This document shows positions 34,601 through 43,088 of a stretch of DNA of 57,645 bases, piece after piece. This DNA comes from Vibrio ouci (GTDB taxonomy: Bacteria > Pseudomonadota > Gammaproteobacteria > Enterobacterales > Vibrionaceae). A program made the position numbers and the translations under genes. The stretch is from the NCBI RefSeq assembly GCF_004551525.1, contig NZ_SATR01000031.1, positions 1 through 57,645 of the forward strand, written 5' to 3'. How positions within the stretch are numbered: the first letter of the stretch is position 1; each line of letters begins with the position of its first letter. The notes beneath the pieces were generated by a model. It did not search any database, was not told where the DNA came from, and saw nothing but the letters and a program-made list of their open reading frames with translations.

Positions 34601-35055
34601 GTTCATCCAAAGAGTCTATAAATGATGTAGTTAATCGTCTCCGACATAATCGCAAACAGGTCTCTAGCTCTCACAAGACAAACAGCCATGATAATGTGAA
34701 AGCTGATACTCTTAATCTCGGAGTTCGAACTTCTCAAAGAGCATCAAAAAAGACTCTACCTCCAAAAGCGGCCGAACGTACCAGGATAGTAAATCAAATA
34801 GTTAAACAACTATTGTTTGGCGAACTAACTCAAGGTCAGGCACTAAAAGAGCTTCGAATCAATGTGCTGGGTTTAAAACAAGATGTTTACGCAAAGCTCG
34901 TAGATGTGTCCCGAAAAACACTCTCTGATATAGAGAATGATCGTGGTAATTACAAAACGGACATATTGAATAAAGTCTTCAAACCTTTTGGTCTAAGAGT
35001 TGGTCTGATACCGTCCTCATCGAGTATGCTAAACGCATTACTCGACAATAATTGA
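34597..35055 (+). CDS. XRE-type antitoxin with a long N-terminal extension
   Basis: About 152 aa. The C-terminal half is a helix-turn-helix (LGLKQDVYAKLVDVSRKTLS, then DIENDRGNYKTDILNKVF) ending in GLRVGLIP, like the HipB lid strand. The first 60 residues are polar and basic (many Ser, Lys, Asn) and probably disordered, then TRIVNQIVKQLLFGELTQGQ forms a helix. ATG 34597 overlaps the stop of the HipA-like gene by 4 bp. It should neutralise that kinase and repress the pair. Confidence 0.75.
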   Translation: MSSSKESINDVVNRLRHNRKQVSSSHKTNSHDNVKADTLNLGVRTSQRASKKTLPPKAAERTRIVNQIVKQLLFGELTQGQALKELRINVLGLKQDVYAKLVDVSRKTLSDIENDRGNYKTDILNKVFKPFGLRVGLIPSSSSMLNALLDNN

Positions 35056-35465
35056 TACTTTAGTTCAACTCCCCTAGCTCGAGGATCAATTTTCAGGTGT
35101 TCACTCAGTGCAGCAATTAAGACAAGGTAGCTATTTCGCTCCTTCCAAGCCAAAGACTGCTCATCTCCAGTCGGTGTTGGCTTTACGGGAGCCTCATCAT
35201 CTTGAGCTGAAATGAACCTATCTAATTCTTCTTTTCGAATGACTAATGTGTGTGCATAATAATTAAGGGGTCGGCAATCAACTCTGCTCTCGCTGCGATC
35301 CAGTTTGCGGCCCTCTGGTACCACATGAGGTCCTTCATCTATCTGCGACTCAATCCCTTTTAACTTATAGTAGAAGCCATTTTTCTTGAGAATTACTGAA
35401 TCAACTGGGGAACACTCCCAAGCAACCTCCCCTATTGACTGCATGTAAAGCGCATTGAGATCCAT
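34950..35465 (-). CDS. Hypothetical protein, 3' end overlapping the antitoxin gene
   Basis: From ATG 35465 the product reads MDLNALYMQSIGEVAWECSP and contains RNSYLVLIAALSEHLKIDPRARGVE, a pattern common near the C-terminal DNA-binding end of small proteins from plasmids and mobile elements (where a helix GVA..I....G..LSDDTIRKYL follows). Here that continuation is replaced by the antisense of the antitoxin gene, with which it overlaps by about 106 bp, so the gene is probably 3'-truncated by the arrival of the toxin-antitoxin pair. Function unknown. Confidence 0.5.
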   Translation of the reverse strand: MDLNALYMQSIGEVAWECSPVDSVILKKNGFYYKLKGIESQIDEGPHVVPEGRKLDRSESRVDCRPLNYYAHTLVIRKEELDRFISAQDDEAPVKPTPTGDEQSLAWKERNSYLVLIAALSEHLKIDPRARGVELKYQLLSSNAFSILDEDGIRPTLRPKGLKTLFNMSVL

Positions 35466-35561
35466 GAATTCTCTGCCAAACAAGGATAGGTCAAAGATAC
35501 CCTCAGTGTAAAAAATCTCTTTAGCTTAAATAACTTGCTCATCTAGTTCTCTTTTTTGCGT

Positions 35562-36821
35562 CTACAGGGGAATTCTGAAGTCATCACTCAACTTGCCCCA
35601 GTGTTTCTTTAGCGCGTCTTTTTGCCCTTCCTCCATGGGAAGCTCTTGCAGCAAATCAGGCCAGTTTTTTCGAGCCAGGTTCATCACATCAATCAGGTGT
35701 GGCTTAATCGCAACCCACGGTGCTCCAGATTTCTCAGCCCACACTTCAAAGTGTTTCATGGTGATTTCAAACCATTGCTTGGTTCCTACCATGTTCAGCG
35801 CAAGGCTGTCATTTTCTATATACGGAGAGGTGAATAGCACGTCATAAAGGGGCGATAAGCGTGGGGAGTAAGCATCACTATAAATCAACGTCCAGTTTTT
35901 GAGGTGTGCATCGCCGTTTCCTAGCAAGATGTTAATCAGTAACCTTCTTACCATCTGCTGAATGTCTTTCAATCGTTCAGAGCTAGATTGATAGAGCACG
36001 TTACCTAGTTGCTCATAATTAATCCGTTGATATTTGTCCGAAGGGTAAAGGCCGAATACTTGAGCAAAATCTTCAGTATGGATACGCCCCTCGGCACTAC
36101 GGTCGAATCGCTTGATGCCATAGGCATATTGCTCATCCGGTAATTTAATACTGGGTAGCCCCTCAAGTTCTTTAAGCTCGATTAGCCGAATTTCCGGAAT
36201 GTCTGCTCCCGCAGCCTCAGCCAGCTTCATACAGGTATATTCATTGACGGGTACACCTTTGTGAACCGTAGATGGGGTTTTAATAATCCACATATCCTCA
36301 GAAATCTCTTGATCGATATGGTATCGGCCATCTAGATGTGACGAGGAAAACTTCATTTGTACGCCTGCCAATGAAAACTTGGTATCAGCATGTTTAACAT
36401 TGATTTGTTGAGGCTCTGTCGATAATCGCTGCTCTAACGCCCAATCGGGCACATCACCCGCTTTTATCGGCTTAGCGATTAGTGCTCCTGGCAAGTTAGA
36501 GCCTAAATAGGCAAGGATTGAAAATTCGTTGTTTACGTGGCATTGGAGCGCTTTGGCTGTCAGCTCTCTCAATGTTCCCTCTGGTAACAGATTGGATAAT
36601 ACAGGCGGGATTTTATCGGTCCGAATCTGAGGTTTACTTAAATAGCCTGGATCGCGCAGTTGCCTCAAGGTAAAAACAGGCCGTTTATCAGCTGGCACCG
36701 CAACAAATTCGGGATTGAAGGTCAGTATATTTTTCCCACCAGCATAATGCGCAATGACAGCAACATCGATACCGTGTAGTTGGATGTTTAAGCCTTCAAC
36801 TTTCTCGATCTGCTTACTCAT
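35562..36821 (-). CDS. hipA: HipA serine/threonine kinase toxin
   Basis: 419 aa, full length. It shows the P-loop-like FSLAGVQMKFS (149-159) holding Ser150 where E. coli HipA is autophosphorylated, ATP Lys181 (IIKTPS), the catalytic loop NGDAHLKNW with Asp304 and Asn309, and Asp327 in LSPLYDV. HipA kinases arrest growth, in E. coli by phosphorylating glutamyl-tRNA synthetase, and produce persister cells. Its ATG overlaps the hipB stop by 4 bp. With intact motifs and a four-operator promoter, this is the only apparently functional classical hipBA of the window. Confidence 0.92.
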   Translation of the reverse strand: MSKQIEKVEGLNIQLHGIDVAVIAHYAGGKNILTFNPEFVAVPADKRPVFTLRQLRDPGYLSKPQIRTDKIPPVLSNLLPEGTLRELTAKALQCHVNNEFSILAYLGSNLPGALIAKPIKAGDVPDWALEQRLSTEPQQINVKHADTKFSLAGVQMKFSSSHLDGRYHIDQEISEDMWIIKTPSTVHKGVPVNEYTCMKLAEAAGADIPEIRLIELKELEGLPSIKLPDEQYAYGIKRFDRSAEGRIHTEDFAQVFGLYPSDKYQRINYEQLGNVLYQSSSERLKDIQQMVRRLLINILLGNGDAHLKNWTLIYSDAYSPRLSPLYDVLFTSPYIENDSLALNMVGTKQWFEITMKHFEVWAEKSGAPWVAIKPHLIDVMNLARKNWPDLLQELPMEEGQKDALKKHWGKLSDDFRIPL

Positions 36822-37147
36822 GAGTTATCCTCTGAGTTGAACCAAAACCCAAGGTCATCAGAGTCATCTTCTAGCTCACCTTTACTTTTGCCAAGTTCAC
36901 TTTGGCTATCTGGTACCCTCTCGACTAGGGAGGAGGTCGCTTTATCTCTCTTTGGAACAATAGAAAGCTCTAAATCCAGCCCTTCCAGAACTCTGAGCAA
37001 GGTAGATAGTTTTACGTCACTACCCGCTTCAATACGTTGATACTGTTGCTGCTTCATGCCGATTCGCATGTACATGTCTTTTTGCTCGATACCCAGCTTT
37101 TTACGTTGCTCGGTAAGCAGCACTGCAATTTCATCAATATTCTTCAC
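36818..37147 (-). CDS. hipB: HipB antitoxin of the intact hipBA pair
   Basis: About 109 aa with helix-turn-helix IGMKQQQYQRIEAGSDVKLS and lid strand LDLELSIVPKR, then an acidic tail ending WFNSEDNS. It differs from the orphan copy mainly by a small insertion before EDDSDDLGFWF. GTG 37147, 6 bp after agg, is the best start; the TTG at 37159 would overlap the first operator. It should bind the four operators upstream and neutralise HipA. Confidence 0.88.
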   Translation of the reverse strand: MKNIDEIAVLLTEQRKKLGIEQKDMYMRIGMKQQQYQRIEAGSDVKLSTLLRVLEGLDLELSIVPKRDKATSSLVERVPDSQSELGKSKGELEDDSDDLGFWFNSEDNS

Positions 37148-37159
37148 TACACACCTCAA

Positions 37160-37265
37160 ACAACTCTATTGTTGTATCAGTTACCACAAACAACATATTA
37201 GTTGTAAACACCCCCTCAAACAACTTTAAAATTGTATTTTGTATCATGAACAACTCAGGAGTTGT
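37160..37265. promoter_or_regulatory. Four HipB operators at exact 30-bp spacing
   Basis: ACAACTCTATTGTTGT (37160-37175), ACAACATATTAGTTGT (37190-37205), ACAACTTTAAAATTGT (37220-37235) and ACAACTCAGGAGTTGT (37250-37265) have centres exactly 30 bp apart, about three helical turns, so HipB dimers would sit on one face of the DNA. The third has one half-site change. This mirrors the several HipB operators of E. coli but with a different motif and strict phasing. Confidence 0.8.
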
Positions 37266-37590
37266 TTCGTTGAGATGGATGAGAGAATTAGATTCTGAGG
37301 AAGTGCACCCTATTTGGGTGAAAAATGGTGGTAACCGTAAAGAATAGGTACACCGCAAGGTACACCAGTAAAAATCAAATCAATACAACTTAATGAAAAA
37401 ACAGATAGTTAAAAATCAAGTTCAACTTACGACATCGCATCGAGCTCTCGCAGCGCCAGCAGGTCACAAGACCCCGAGTTTTCCGGCAATGAGATACCAG
37501 AACCAAGAAAAGGTCATTGAGTTCTAGTGTATTAAAATGGGAGACACGCCGGCATTAGGCATTAAAAGCCGACAAAACCCGATGGAAGCG
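37266..37590. other. Intergenic
   Basis: Contains the segment duplicated at 31226-31304, with a caccc/gggtg hairpin at about 37304-37318. No gene seen between the hipBA promoter and the aspT stop. Confidence 0.5.
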
Positions 37591-39318
37591 TCAGCTCAAC
37601 ACCATCGTGATGTAGCCAAAGATCAACACCAGAACCGAAGTCAGAGCGTAAGGCACCGGATAACCAATCGCAGGAATATCACTGTGACTGACCTCCTGTG
37701 CGCCTTTCATCGCCGGGGTACTGTTACGACCGCCAGCGCAAGCTCCCGCTAAAATCGCCGGGTTCATTTTGCGCACATACAACCCATACAGCCACGCTAA
37801 CAAGGGAGGCACCAGCGCCGCTGCGATCCCGATGATGGCCACCTTCACCACCACCGTTCCCTGAAACGAGTCGAGTATTTTCGGTCCCACCGACGCCGCC
37901 AGAACGGCGACAAACAGATTAAGGCCAATGTCCTGCAAAAAGCTCCGGGCCCCCTCACTCATTGGTCCGCCAAAGGCCGGGTTTCGCGTTCGAAGGAACG
38001 ACACCCCAATCCCAACCAACATGCACCCAGCCGACGTCCCCAATGCAAAGGGGATCCCAGTGAACGTTACGCTGGCGTGACCAATCACGTAACCCAACAA
38101 CAAGGACACCGCCAGATAAAAGGTTTCCGTGAGGGTGCTTTCGGTGATCGCTACGCTGTGTAAGGACGCCGCCGTTTGCGCCACGCACCACGTGGGTCCC
38201 GCCACCCGAAGCACATCACCCACTTCTATTCGTGTCTGAGCCAACACAGGCTGCGCGTGGCCCTGCCTGAACAGCGCCTTGAAATAGACCCCAAAGCCAA
38301 TCTCAGCGTGCAGATCGGACACGGTTTTCCCGGCGTGTTCCGAGCGCCCAACCGGGATATCGGCCACTTCAATGTCGACATTGCGCGCTCTTGGCTCATC
38401 GACCTCATGCGCCACGTCTGACGCCTCTGCAGAAAGCAATACATGGTACTCACCCAGCACACCAATCACATCGTTCAGCGCTAAACTTGGGTTCTCCGAC
38501 GCCTCCAATACGTGCTGATCGCGCACCACAGTCAGGATAGCGACGTTGGGGTACTGCTGGTAAAGATCTTGTACCGTTTTCCCCACCAGAGCTTGGTGTG
38601 AAACCCGATAGGCGCGCACGTCAATGGGCAACACCCCAGCCTGCGAAAAACCAAACGTGCCCGGGAGCTTTTCCTGCGACGCCCCTGGAGAGAATTCCGC
38701 CTCAGCCTGCGCCGCGGCGGCCACCGGATCTCGGCCAAACAAGGTCGGCAGCGACTTGATAAACACGATGATAAGCACGCTCGACAGCAGATAGCTGATG
38801 GCGTAACCCGCCGCAATGTTGGCACTGATGTGCTCGGCAGAGATCCCCGCAGGCGGCACATACGCGCCCGAATCTATCGCCGATTGCGCGACGCCCATGA
38901 CAGCCGTTACCGTGTAGCTGCCCGAGATGATCCCGGCCGCATACCCTGGCTCCAAATCAAACCATTGCACGCCAGCCCAAACAATCAGGACATTGCTCGT
39001 GACCACAATCAACCCAATGACCACAAAGTCAACGCCGCCTCTCACCAGGCCAGAAAAGAACTGCGGACCGACTTTCATGCCGATCGAATACATAAACATC
39101 ATCAGAAAAATGTCCGACACCAACCCGGGCGCTGGTATGGTCCGTCCGTACATCGAAAACGCCGTCAGTGCCAAACTCACCCCCACCAGCAACGTGCCGG
39201 CCGTGGTGCCCAGACTGACACCGCGGACACTGAGCGTACCAAGCGGATACCCCAAGGCGAGAGAAAGAAAAAGAAACACAAATGGGTTATCGGAGAGATA
39301 AATGAAGAAGATCTCCAT
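37591..39318 (-). CDS. aspT: AspT/YidE-type amino acid antiporter
   Basis: 575 aa with two blocks of about five membrane helices (residues 10-190 and 390-575) separated by two soluble RCK_C (TrkA-C) domains, as in aspartate:alanine antiporters. Conserved block ends such as GSYTVTAVMGVAQSAI and AGGRNSTPAMKGAQE are visible. AspT in Tetragenococcus exchanges aspartate for alanine and drives proton-motive force with a decarboxylase. Here it sits in an operon with glutamate decarboxylase, so glutamate:GABA exchange is a reasonable inference. A gagaggggg site precedes the ATG. Confidence 0.88.
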   Translation of the reverse strand: MEIFFIYLSDNPFVFLFLSLALGYPLGTLSVRGVSLGTTAGTLLVGVSLALTAFSMYGRTIPAPGLVSDIFLMMFMYSIGMKVGPQFFSGLVRGGVDFVVIGLIVVTSNVLIVWAGVQWFDLEPGYAAGIISGSYTVTAVMGVAQSAIDSGAYVPPAGISAEHISANIAAGYAISYLLSSVLIIVFIKSLPTLFGRDPVAAAAQAEAEFSPGASQEKLPGTFGFSQAGVLPIDVRAYRVSHQALVGKTVQDLYQQYPNVAILTVVRDQHVLEASENPSLALNDVIGVLGEYHVLLSAEASDVAHEVDEPRARNVDIEVADIPVGRSEHAGKTVSDLHAEIGFGVYFKALFRQGHAQPVLAQTRIEVGDVLRVAGPTWCVAQTAASLHSVAITESTLTETFYLAVSLLLGYVIGHASVTFTGIPFALGTSAGCMLVGIGVSFLRTRNPAFGGPMSEGARSFLQDIGLNLFVAVLAASVGPKILDSFQGTVVVKVAIIGIAAALVPPLLAWLYGLYVRKMNPAILAGACAGGRNSTPAMKGAQEVSHSDIPAIGYPVPYALTSVLVLIFGYITMVLS

Positions 39319-39352
39319 ACCGCCCCCTCTCCGTTTGGCTCACCACCATCGT

Positions 39353-39898
39353 CTATCTCACCACCGCCAAACGCAGCCCATACCCTTCGAGCTCATTACG
39401 GCCGGCGCGGGCTATCCATTGCCCATCCAGGAAGTAATCAATCGATGCGTCCACTCGGATCCCGTGTAACACTGCCCGTTCCCCGGTGTTGTAAACGATC
39501 GTCATCATCAGAGTATCGGCATTGGGGAACACCACCTCCCCTCGTTCGATCATCCGACGGGTCAGAGGCGAGATCGGGGCATCCTTGAGCGATTCATCCA
39601 ACTCATCATTGATATCGATCAGAGTCTCCGTCTGGCTGTCAAAGATGTGGGGCTGACCGCTGATGGGGTTCTTCCCCGTCCAGAATTCCAAGGAGTTAAA
39701 CACCAGATAGTCCGCCGCAATCGTCAATCCATAGACCGGCGATAAGAGCATATTTAACCCGCCTCGCGCATATCGGTTGTCCACTGCTTGAAGGTTAAAC
39801 TTCATCAACAACCCTGTGACAGCATTGCTGCCCACACAGCCAGAAAGACTTATTGCCAACACACTGGTCGCAACGATAACAGAACACGATGGTTTCAT
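39353..39898 (-). CDS. DUF3332 lipoprotein
   Basis: ATG 39898 with an aggaggaacc site gives a short signal and the lipobox LSGC (cleavage before Cys at about residue 20). The mature protein has VTGLLMKFNLQAVDNRYARG, then LSPVYGLTIAADYLVFNSLEFWTGKNP, characteristic of the DUF3332 family of Vibrio and related genera; function unknown. It lies between gadB and aspT with short gaps, so it belongs to the same transcript. A longer frame to 40039 has no support. Confidence 0.8.
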   Translation of the reverse strand: MKPSCSVIVATSVLAISLSGCVGSNAVTGLLMKFNLQAVDNRYARGGLNMLLSPVYGLTIAADYLVFNSLEFWTGKNPISGQPHIFDSQTETLIDINDELDESLKDAPISPLTRRMIERGEVVFPNADTLMMTIVYNTGERAVLHGIRVDASIDYFLDGQWIARAGRNELEGYGLRLAVVR

Positions 39899-39960
39899 GG
39901 TTCCTCCTGATCCTCTTGGCCAAACACAGACCGCGGCGCCGCATTGAGCCGCGACGGTGC

Positions 39961-41355
39961 TCAACCGTGATTGAAACTGCCCGATTCCACGGCAGTGCTG
40001 CCGTGGAGTATGGGATATTTGGCAAAAAACTGAAGGCAAGCATTCAGATCAACCAGCAGCAAATCGGCCATATCACGACTGAAACCATGTCGAACGAGCA
40101 GCCGCATGATCACCAAATCCTCACGCTGAGAAGGCATCGCATAGGCGGCAATCTGCCACCCGCGAGCGCGGATGCGATCCGATAAGTCGAATAAATTGAA
40201 ACCGGGCTCGCTGCCCGGCTTGAGGGTCCAGCTCACCGCCGGGATCCCGCCTTTACCATCGTAGATAATGGTAAACACGCCCATCCGCTCAATGGCTTTG
40301 GCCAGATAACGGGCATTGGCGTAACAGGCCTGATGGATTTTTCGATAGCCCTCTTTACCCAAACGCAAGAAGTTGTAGTACTGAGTGACGATTTGCCCGC
40401 CCGGACGCGAGAAGTTCAGCGCAAAGGTCGGCATGTTGCCTCCCAGATAATTGACGTGAAACACCAGCTCCTCGTCCAACGCCTTAACATCCCGCCACAC
40501 CACCCACCCCACCCCCAATGGAGAAAGGCCAAACTTGTGACCGGAGGCGTTGATGGAGTGCACCCGTGCCAGACGAAAATCCCACTTCAGGTGTGGATCG
40601 CAAAACGGGGCCAGAAACCCGCCACTGGCCGCATCCACATGGATTGGAATATCGAGCCCGGTTGCCCCCTGCAGTTTGTCCAGGGCCTGATGCACGGCTT
40701 CGACCGGTTCATACTGGCAAGTGAAGGTCACGCCAAGGGTGGGCACCACGCCGATGGTGTTCTCATCACATCGGCTGACCACCTCCTCCGGCGTCATGAT
40801 CAACCGATCCCCTTCCATCGGTATTTCACGCAGCTCAACGTCAAAATACCGCGCAAACTTATGCCAACAGACCTGAACGGGACCACACACTAGGTTGGGC
40901 CGATCGGTCGGTTTTCCCTGTGCCGCCATTTTTCGCCGCCAGGCCCATTTGAGGGCCAGACCGCCCAACATGGCCGCTTCACTCGAGCCCGTTGTCGAGC
41001 ACCCCACCGGATCGGTGGCACTCGGGGCATGCCACAGATCCGCCAGCATATGCACGCATCGCGCCTCGATTTCGGCCGTTTGCGGATACTCATCTTTATC
41101 GATCATGTTTTTGTCGATGCATTCGTCCATTAACTGATGCACTTCTTCTTCGACCCACGTCTGGCAGAACGTCGCCAGATTCTGACGCGAGTTCCCGTCC
41201 AGCATTAATTCATCGTGCACCACTTGGTAGGCGTGCTGTGGCGCATGCTCATGCGAAGGGATCCGGTATTTGGGGATGGCCACGGCAAGATCGAGGGACG
41301 AATACACATCGTCATAAACGGAACCACTCACATGAGAAGTCTGGTGAAGCGGCAT
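39961..41355 (-). CDS. gadB: Glutamate decarboxylase
   Basis: 464 aa from ATG 41355 (strong aggaggt site). PLP-binding Lys274 lies in SINASGHKFG, preceded by the HVDAASGGF cofactor segment and TTGSSEAAML. The C-terminus ends GSFNHG, keeping the penultimate His that closes the active site at neutral pH in E. coli GadB (SFKHT). The enzyme turns glutamate into GABA using one proton, raising internal pH. Paired with an AspT-type antiporter instead of GadC. Confidence 0.95.
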   Translation of the reverse strand: MPLHQTSHVSGSVYDDVYSSLDLAVAIPKYRIPSHEHAPQHAYQVVHDELMLDGNSRQNLATFCQTWVEEEVHQLMDECIDKNMIDKDEYPQTAEIEARCVHMLADLWHAPSATDPVGCSTTGSSEAAMLGGLALKWAWRRKMAAQGKPTDRPNLVCGPVQVCWHKFARYFDVELREIPMEGDRLIMTPEEVVSRCDENTIGVVPTLGVTFTCQYEPVEAVHQALDKLQGATGLDIPIHVDAASGGFLAPFCDPHLKWDFRLARVHSINASGHKFGLSPLGVGWVVWRDVKALDEELVFHVNYLGGNMPTFALNFSRPGGQIVTQYYNFLRLGKEGYRKIHQACYANARYLAKAIERMGVFTIIYDGKGGIPAVSWTLKPGSEPGFNLFDLSDRIRARGWQIAAYAMPSQREDLVIMRLLVRHGFSRDMADLLLVDLNACLQFFAKYPILHGSTAVESGSFNHG

Positions 41356-41691
41356 AACACCTCCTGAAGCCAAAAGACGATCGGCAGGTTGAACATTCTA
41401 TGCGCAAAGATAGTCGAGTTCTGATGGCTTACCACATATCACGTGCGGAGCCGTCACAATAAGATGAGAGAGATGCCAAGGCATTTAAAAGGGAAACCAG
41501 ACAGCTTATCATCATGACGGGCGCCGTATCTCTCTAATCTGACGGCGTTTTATCTGTTCATTGGCCTTAAACAGAGACGGTAAGATCAGCCATGGGACAG
41601 GAGAAGGCGAGTGGCATTAATAAAAATTAATATAACTTAATAACACAAGGGCACGCCAGATGGACCCAAAAACCGACGCCAGCGAGGGAGG
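41356..41691. other. Intergenic, gadB promoter region
   Basis: Probably holds the promoter of the acid-resistance operon. AT-rich tract near 41615-41645. No other feature recognised. Confidence 0.4.
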
Positions 41692-41997
41692 CTAAGTGCC
41701 ACGGTCAATGCTCACTTTCACCCGGTAGCGGTTCCGGCTACCGGATGAATCCCGGCCACCGATCAGCAAGCTTTCATGATCGGTAATATCCAGATCCGAC
41801 CCGTCCATCACATCGCCCTCCAGTCGTCGCGGATAAATTAAAGTATCACTGGAGGTCACACGCAGATTGATGGCAAGACGGTCTCTATCGGAGGTGTTAT
41901 CCAGTGACGAATGCATCGTCCGCTCGGTGAACACCACAAACTCCCCCCGTTTCATTGGCAGCACCACAATGTCTTCCGCCGCTTCCTCCACACGCAA
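41692..41997 (-). pseudogene. C-terminal fragment of a phytanoyl-CoA dioxygenase-like (PhyH) enzyme
   Basis: The 101 residues keep the second half of the 2-oxoglutarate/Fe(II) oxygenase barrel: GEFVVFTERTMHSSLDNTSD with the distal iron His, then RDRLAINLRVTSSDTLIYP with the 2-oxoglutarate Arg. The HxD motif of the first half is missing and no start or matching sequence exists upstream. It is therefore a truncated gene, not a working oxygenase. Confidence 0.65.
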
Positions 41998-42442
41998 GCA
42001 TGAACCGACTGAAGAGGGATGGCTTTAAAGCAAAGGAACCGATTAGCGCGCTGTCAAACCCGGATGGATGACAGCCTTCACCACGCGGCTGAAGACCGTC
42101 ACCAATGACCGTATTTCGCGATCAGAAGCTGAAACGGAGATGCCCGCTTAACAGCCCCACAATCCACGCGTCGTTATATCGTAGGGTTTTAGTCGAAAGA
42201 CTATTTCTCATTCGTTTTATTTGTTGAGGTGAGCCATATCCAAACAAACCAAAAACAGAATAGATTCCCATCGCAAAATAAAAATGACCTTATGATTCGG
42301 ATCTCGTTAAATAAAGTTTAAAACCAACATCTAGTCACTAATAACCTCAAAGAAGTAGCAGTGGATAAGTATATTCTAAACAAGATTTTTATAAGATTAA
42401 GATAAAGTATGACTTAGAAATACTGTTAAATAATAGCCTTGA
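41998..42442. other. Intergenic
   Basis: No gene or clear structure recognised; AT-rich from 42180 on. Confidence 0.4.
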
Positions 42443-42925
42443 CTATTTTCCGTAATTACTAAGCATTTTCTTTAGCAGGGTATTAACATCTTTAGTTTTT
42501 TTATTTCTCTTAGTTAGAGCACTTAAAGAGGTAGGCATTTCAGGTTTAGATATATCAGCTTCTTCCTTTACCCGATCACGTAATTTCTTAACAGCAGGAA
42601 GCAACATGCGAATTTCTTCACCAAGTTCATTCTCAAGTACAACAATGTTTTCAGATTCAACTTGCATGATAGTTAAAATACCATACTTGACTGATTTTAC
42701 TTTTTCACCAACCATATAAGATTGTAGTGGAACAGAACGATCAGAAACTTGTCCCCTACGAAGCTTACCTGCAGTAATTGAACGAATATTTCCGGTATTT
42801 TCAAACGCAACAATAACGGTGTGTGTATTGTAGTATTCAATCACCGTAATATAGCCATGTTTTTTCGTTTTAAATCGAGTGCCTATTTGGATATCGTGTG
42901 GCGCTTTTTGTTTTTTAATTAGCAT
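42443..42925 (-). CDS. Phage-like small protein with two SH3/KOW-type repeats
   Basis: 160 aa in AT-rich DNA. Residues 13-60 (IQIGTRFKTKKHGYITVIEY, then VAFENTGNIRSITAGKLRRG) and about 69-110 (YMVGEKVKSVKYGILTIMQV, ENELGEEIRMLLPAVKK) are two similar beta-barrel-like repeats of the kind seen in phage-encoded proteins, where the unit ends TGNxRxxxxGxLRRGxVxD. The C-terminal 45 residues are basic and probably DNA- or RNA-contacting. Function unknown; likely of phage or mobile-element origin. Confidence 0.55.
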   Translation of the reverse strand: MLIKKQKAPHDIQIGTRFKTKKHGYITVIEYYNTHTVIVAFENTGNIRSITAGKLRRGQVSDRSVPLQSYMVGEKVKSVKYGILTIMQVESENIVVLENELGEEIRMLLPAVKKLRDRVKEEADISKPEMPTSLSALTKRNKKTKDVNTLLKKMLSNYGK

Positions 42926-43043
42926 TCAGTGCACCTAGGCTTCTGGTAAAATCCGACATAGAGTAAGTATATATTCTTCTGCGTTGGGTATTTACGGTTC
43001 ATCCCTATTTCATCCTTTTGGGGGAGGGCAACCGCATGAGTGC

Positions 43044-43079
43044 TTAGCAATTTCGCCGTAAAACCTCGCCCGATAGGGC
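43044..43079. repeat. Flanking repeat copy 1 (ttagcaatttcgcc plus hairpin)
   Basis: ttagcaatttcgcc at 43044-43057 is followed by a small hairpin gccc-gata-gggc (43068-43079). The same 14-mer followed by a GC hairpin occurs on the other side of the GT9 gene at 43946. On the minus strand this copy lies just past the GT9 stop and could act as a terminator. Confidence 0.6.
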
Positions 43080-43088
43080 AGTGAGAAG

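Noticed and set aside
38830..39588. 252-aa plus-strand frame
   Set aside because: Antisense to aspT; rich in Arg, His and Pro as expected for a shadow of GC-rich coding DNA.
40333..40893. 186-aa plus-strand frame
   Set aside because: Antisense to gadB, which has full catalytic motifs.
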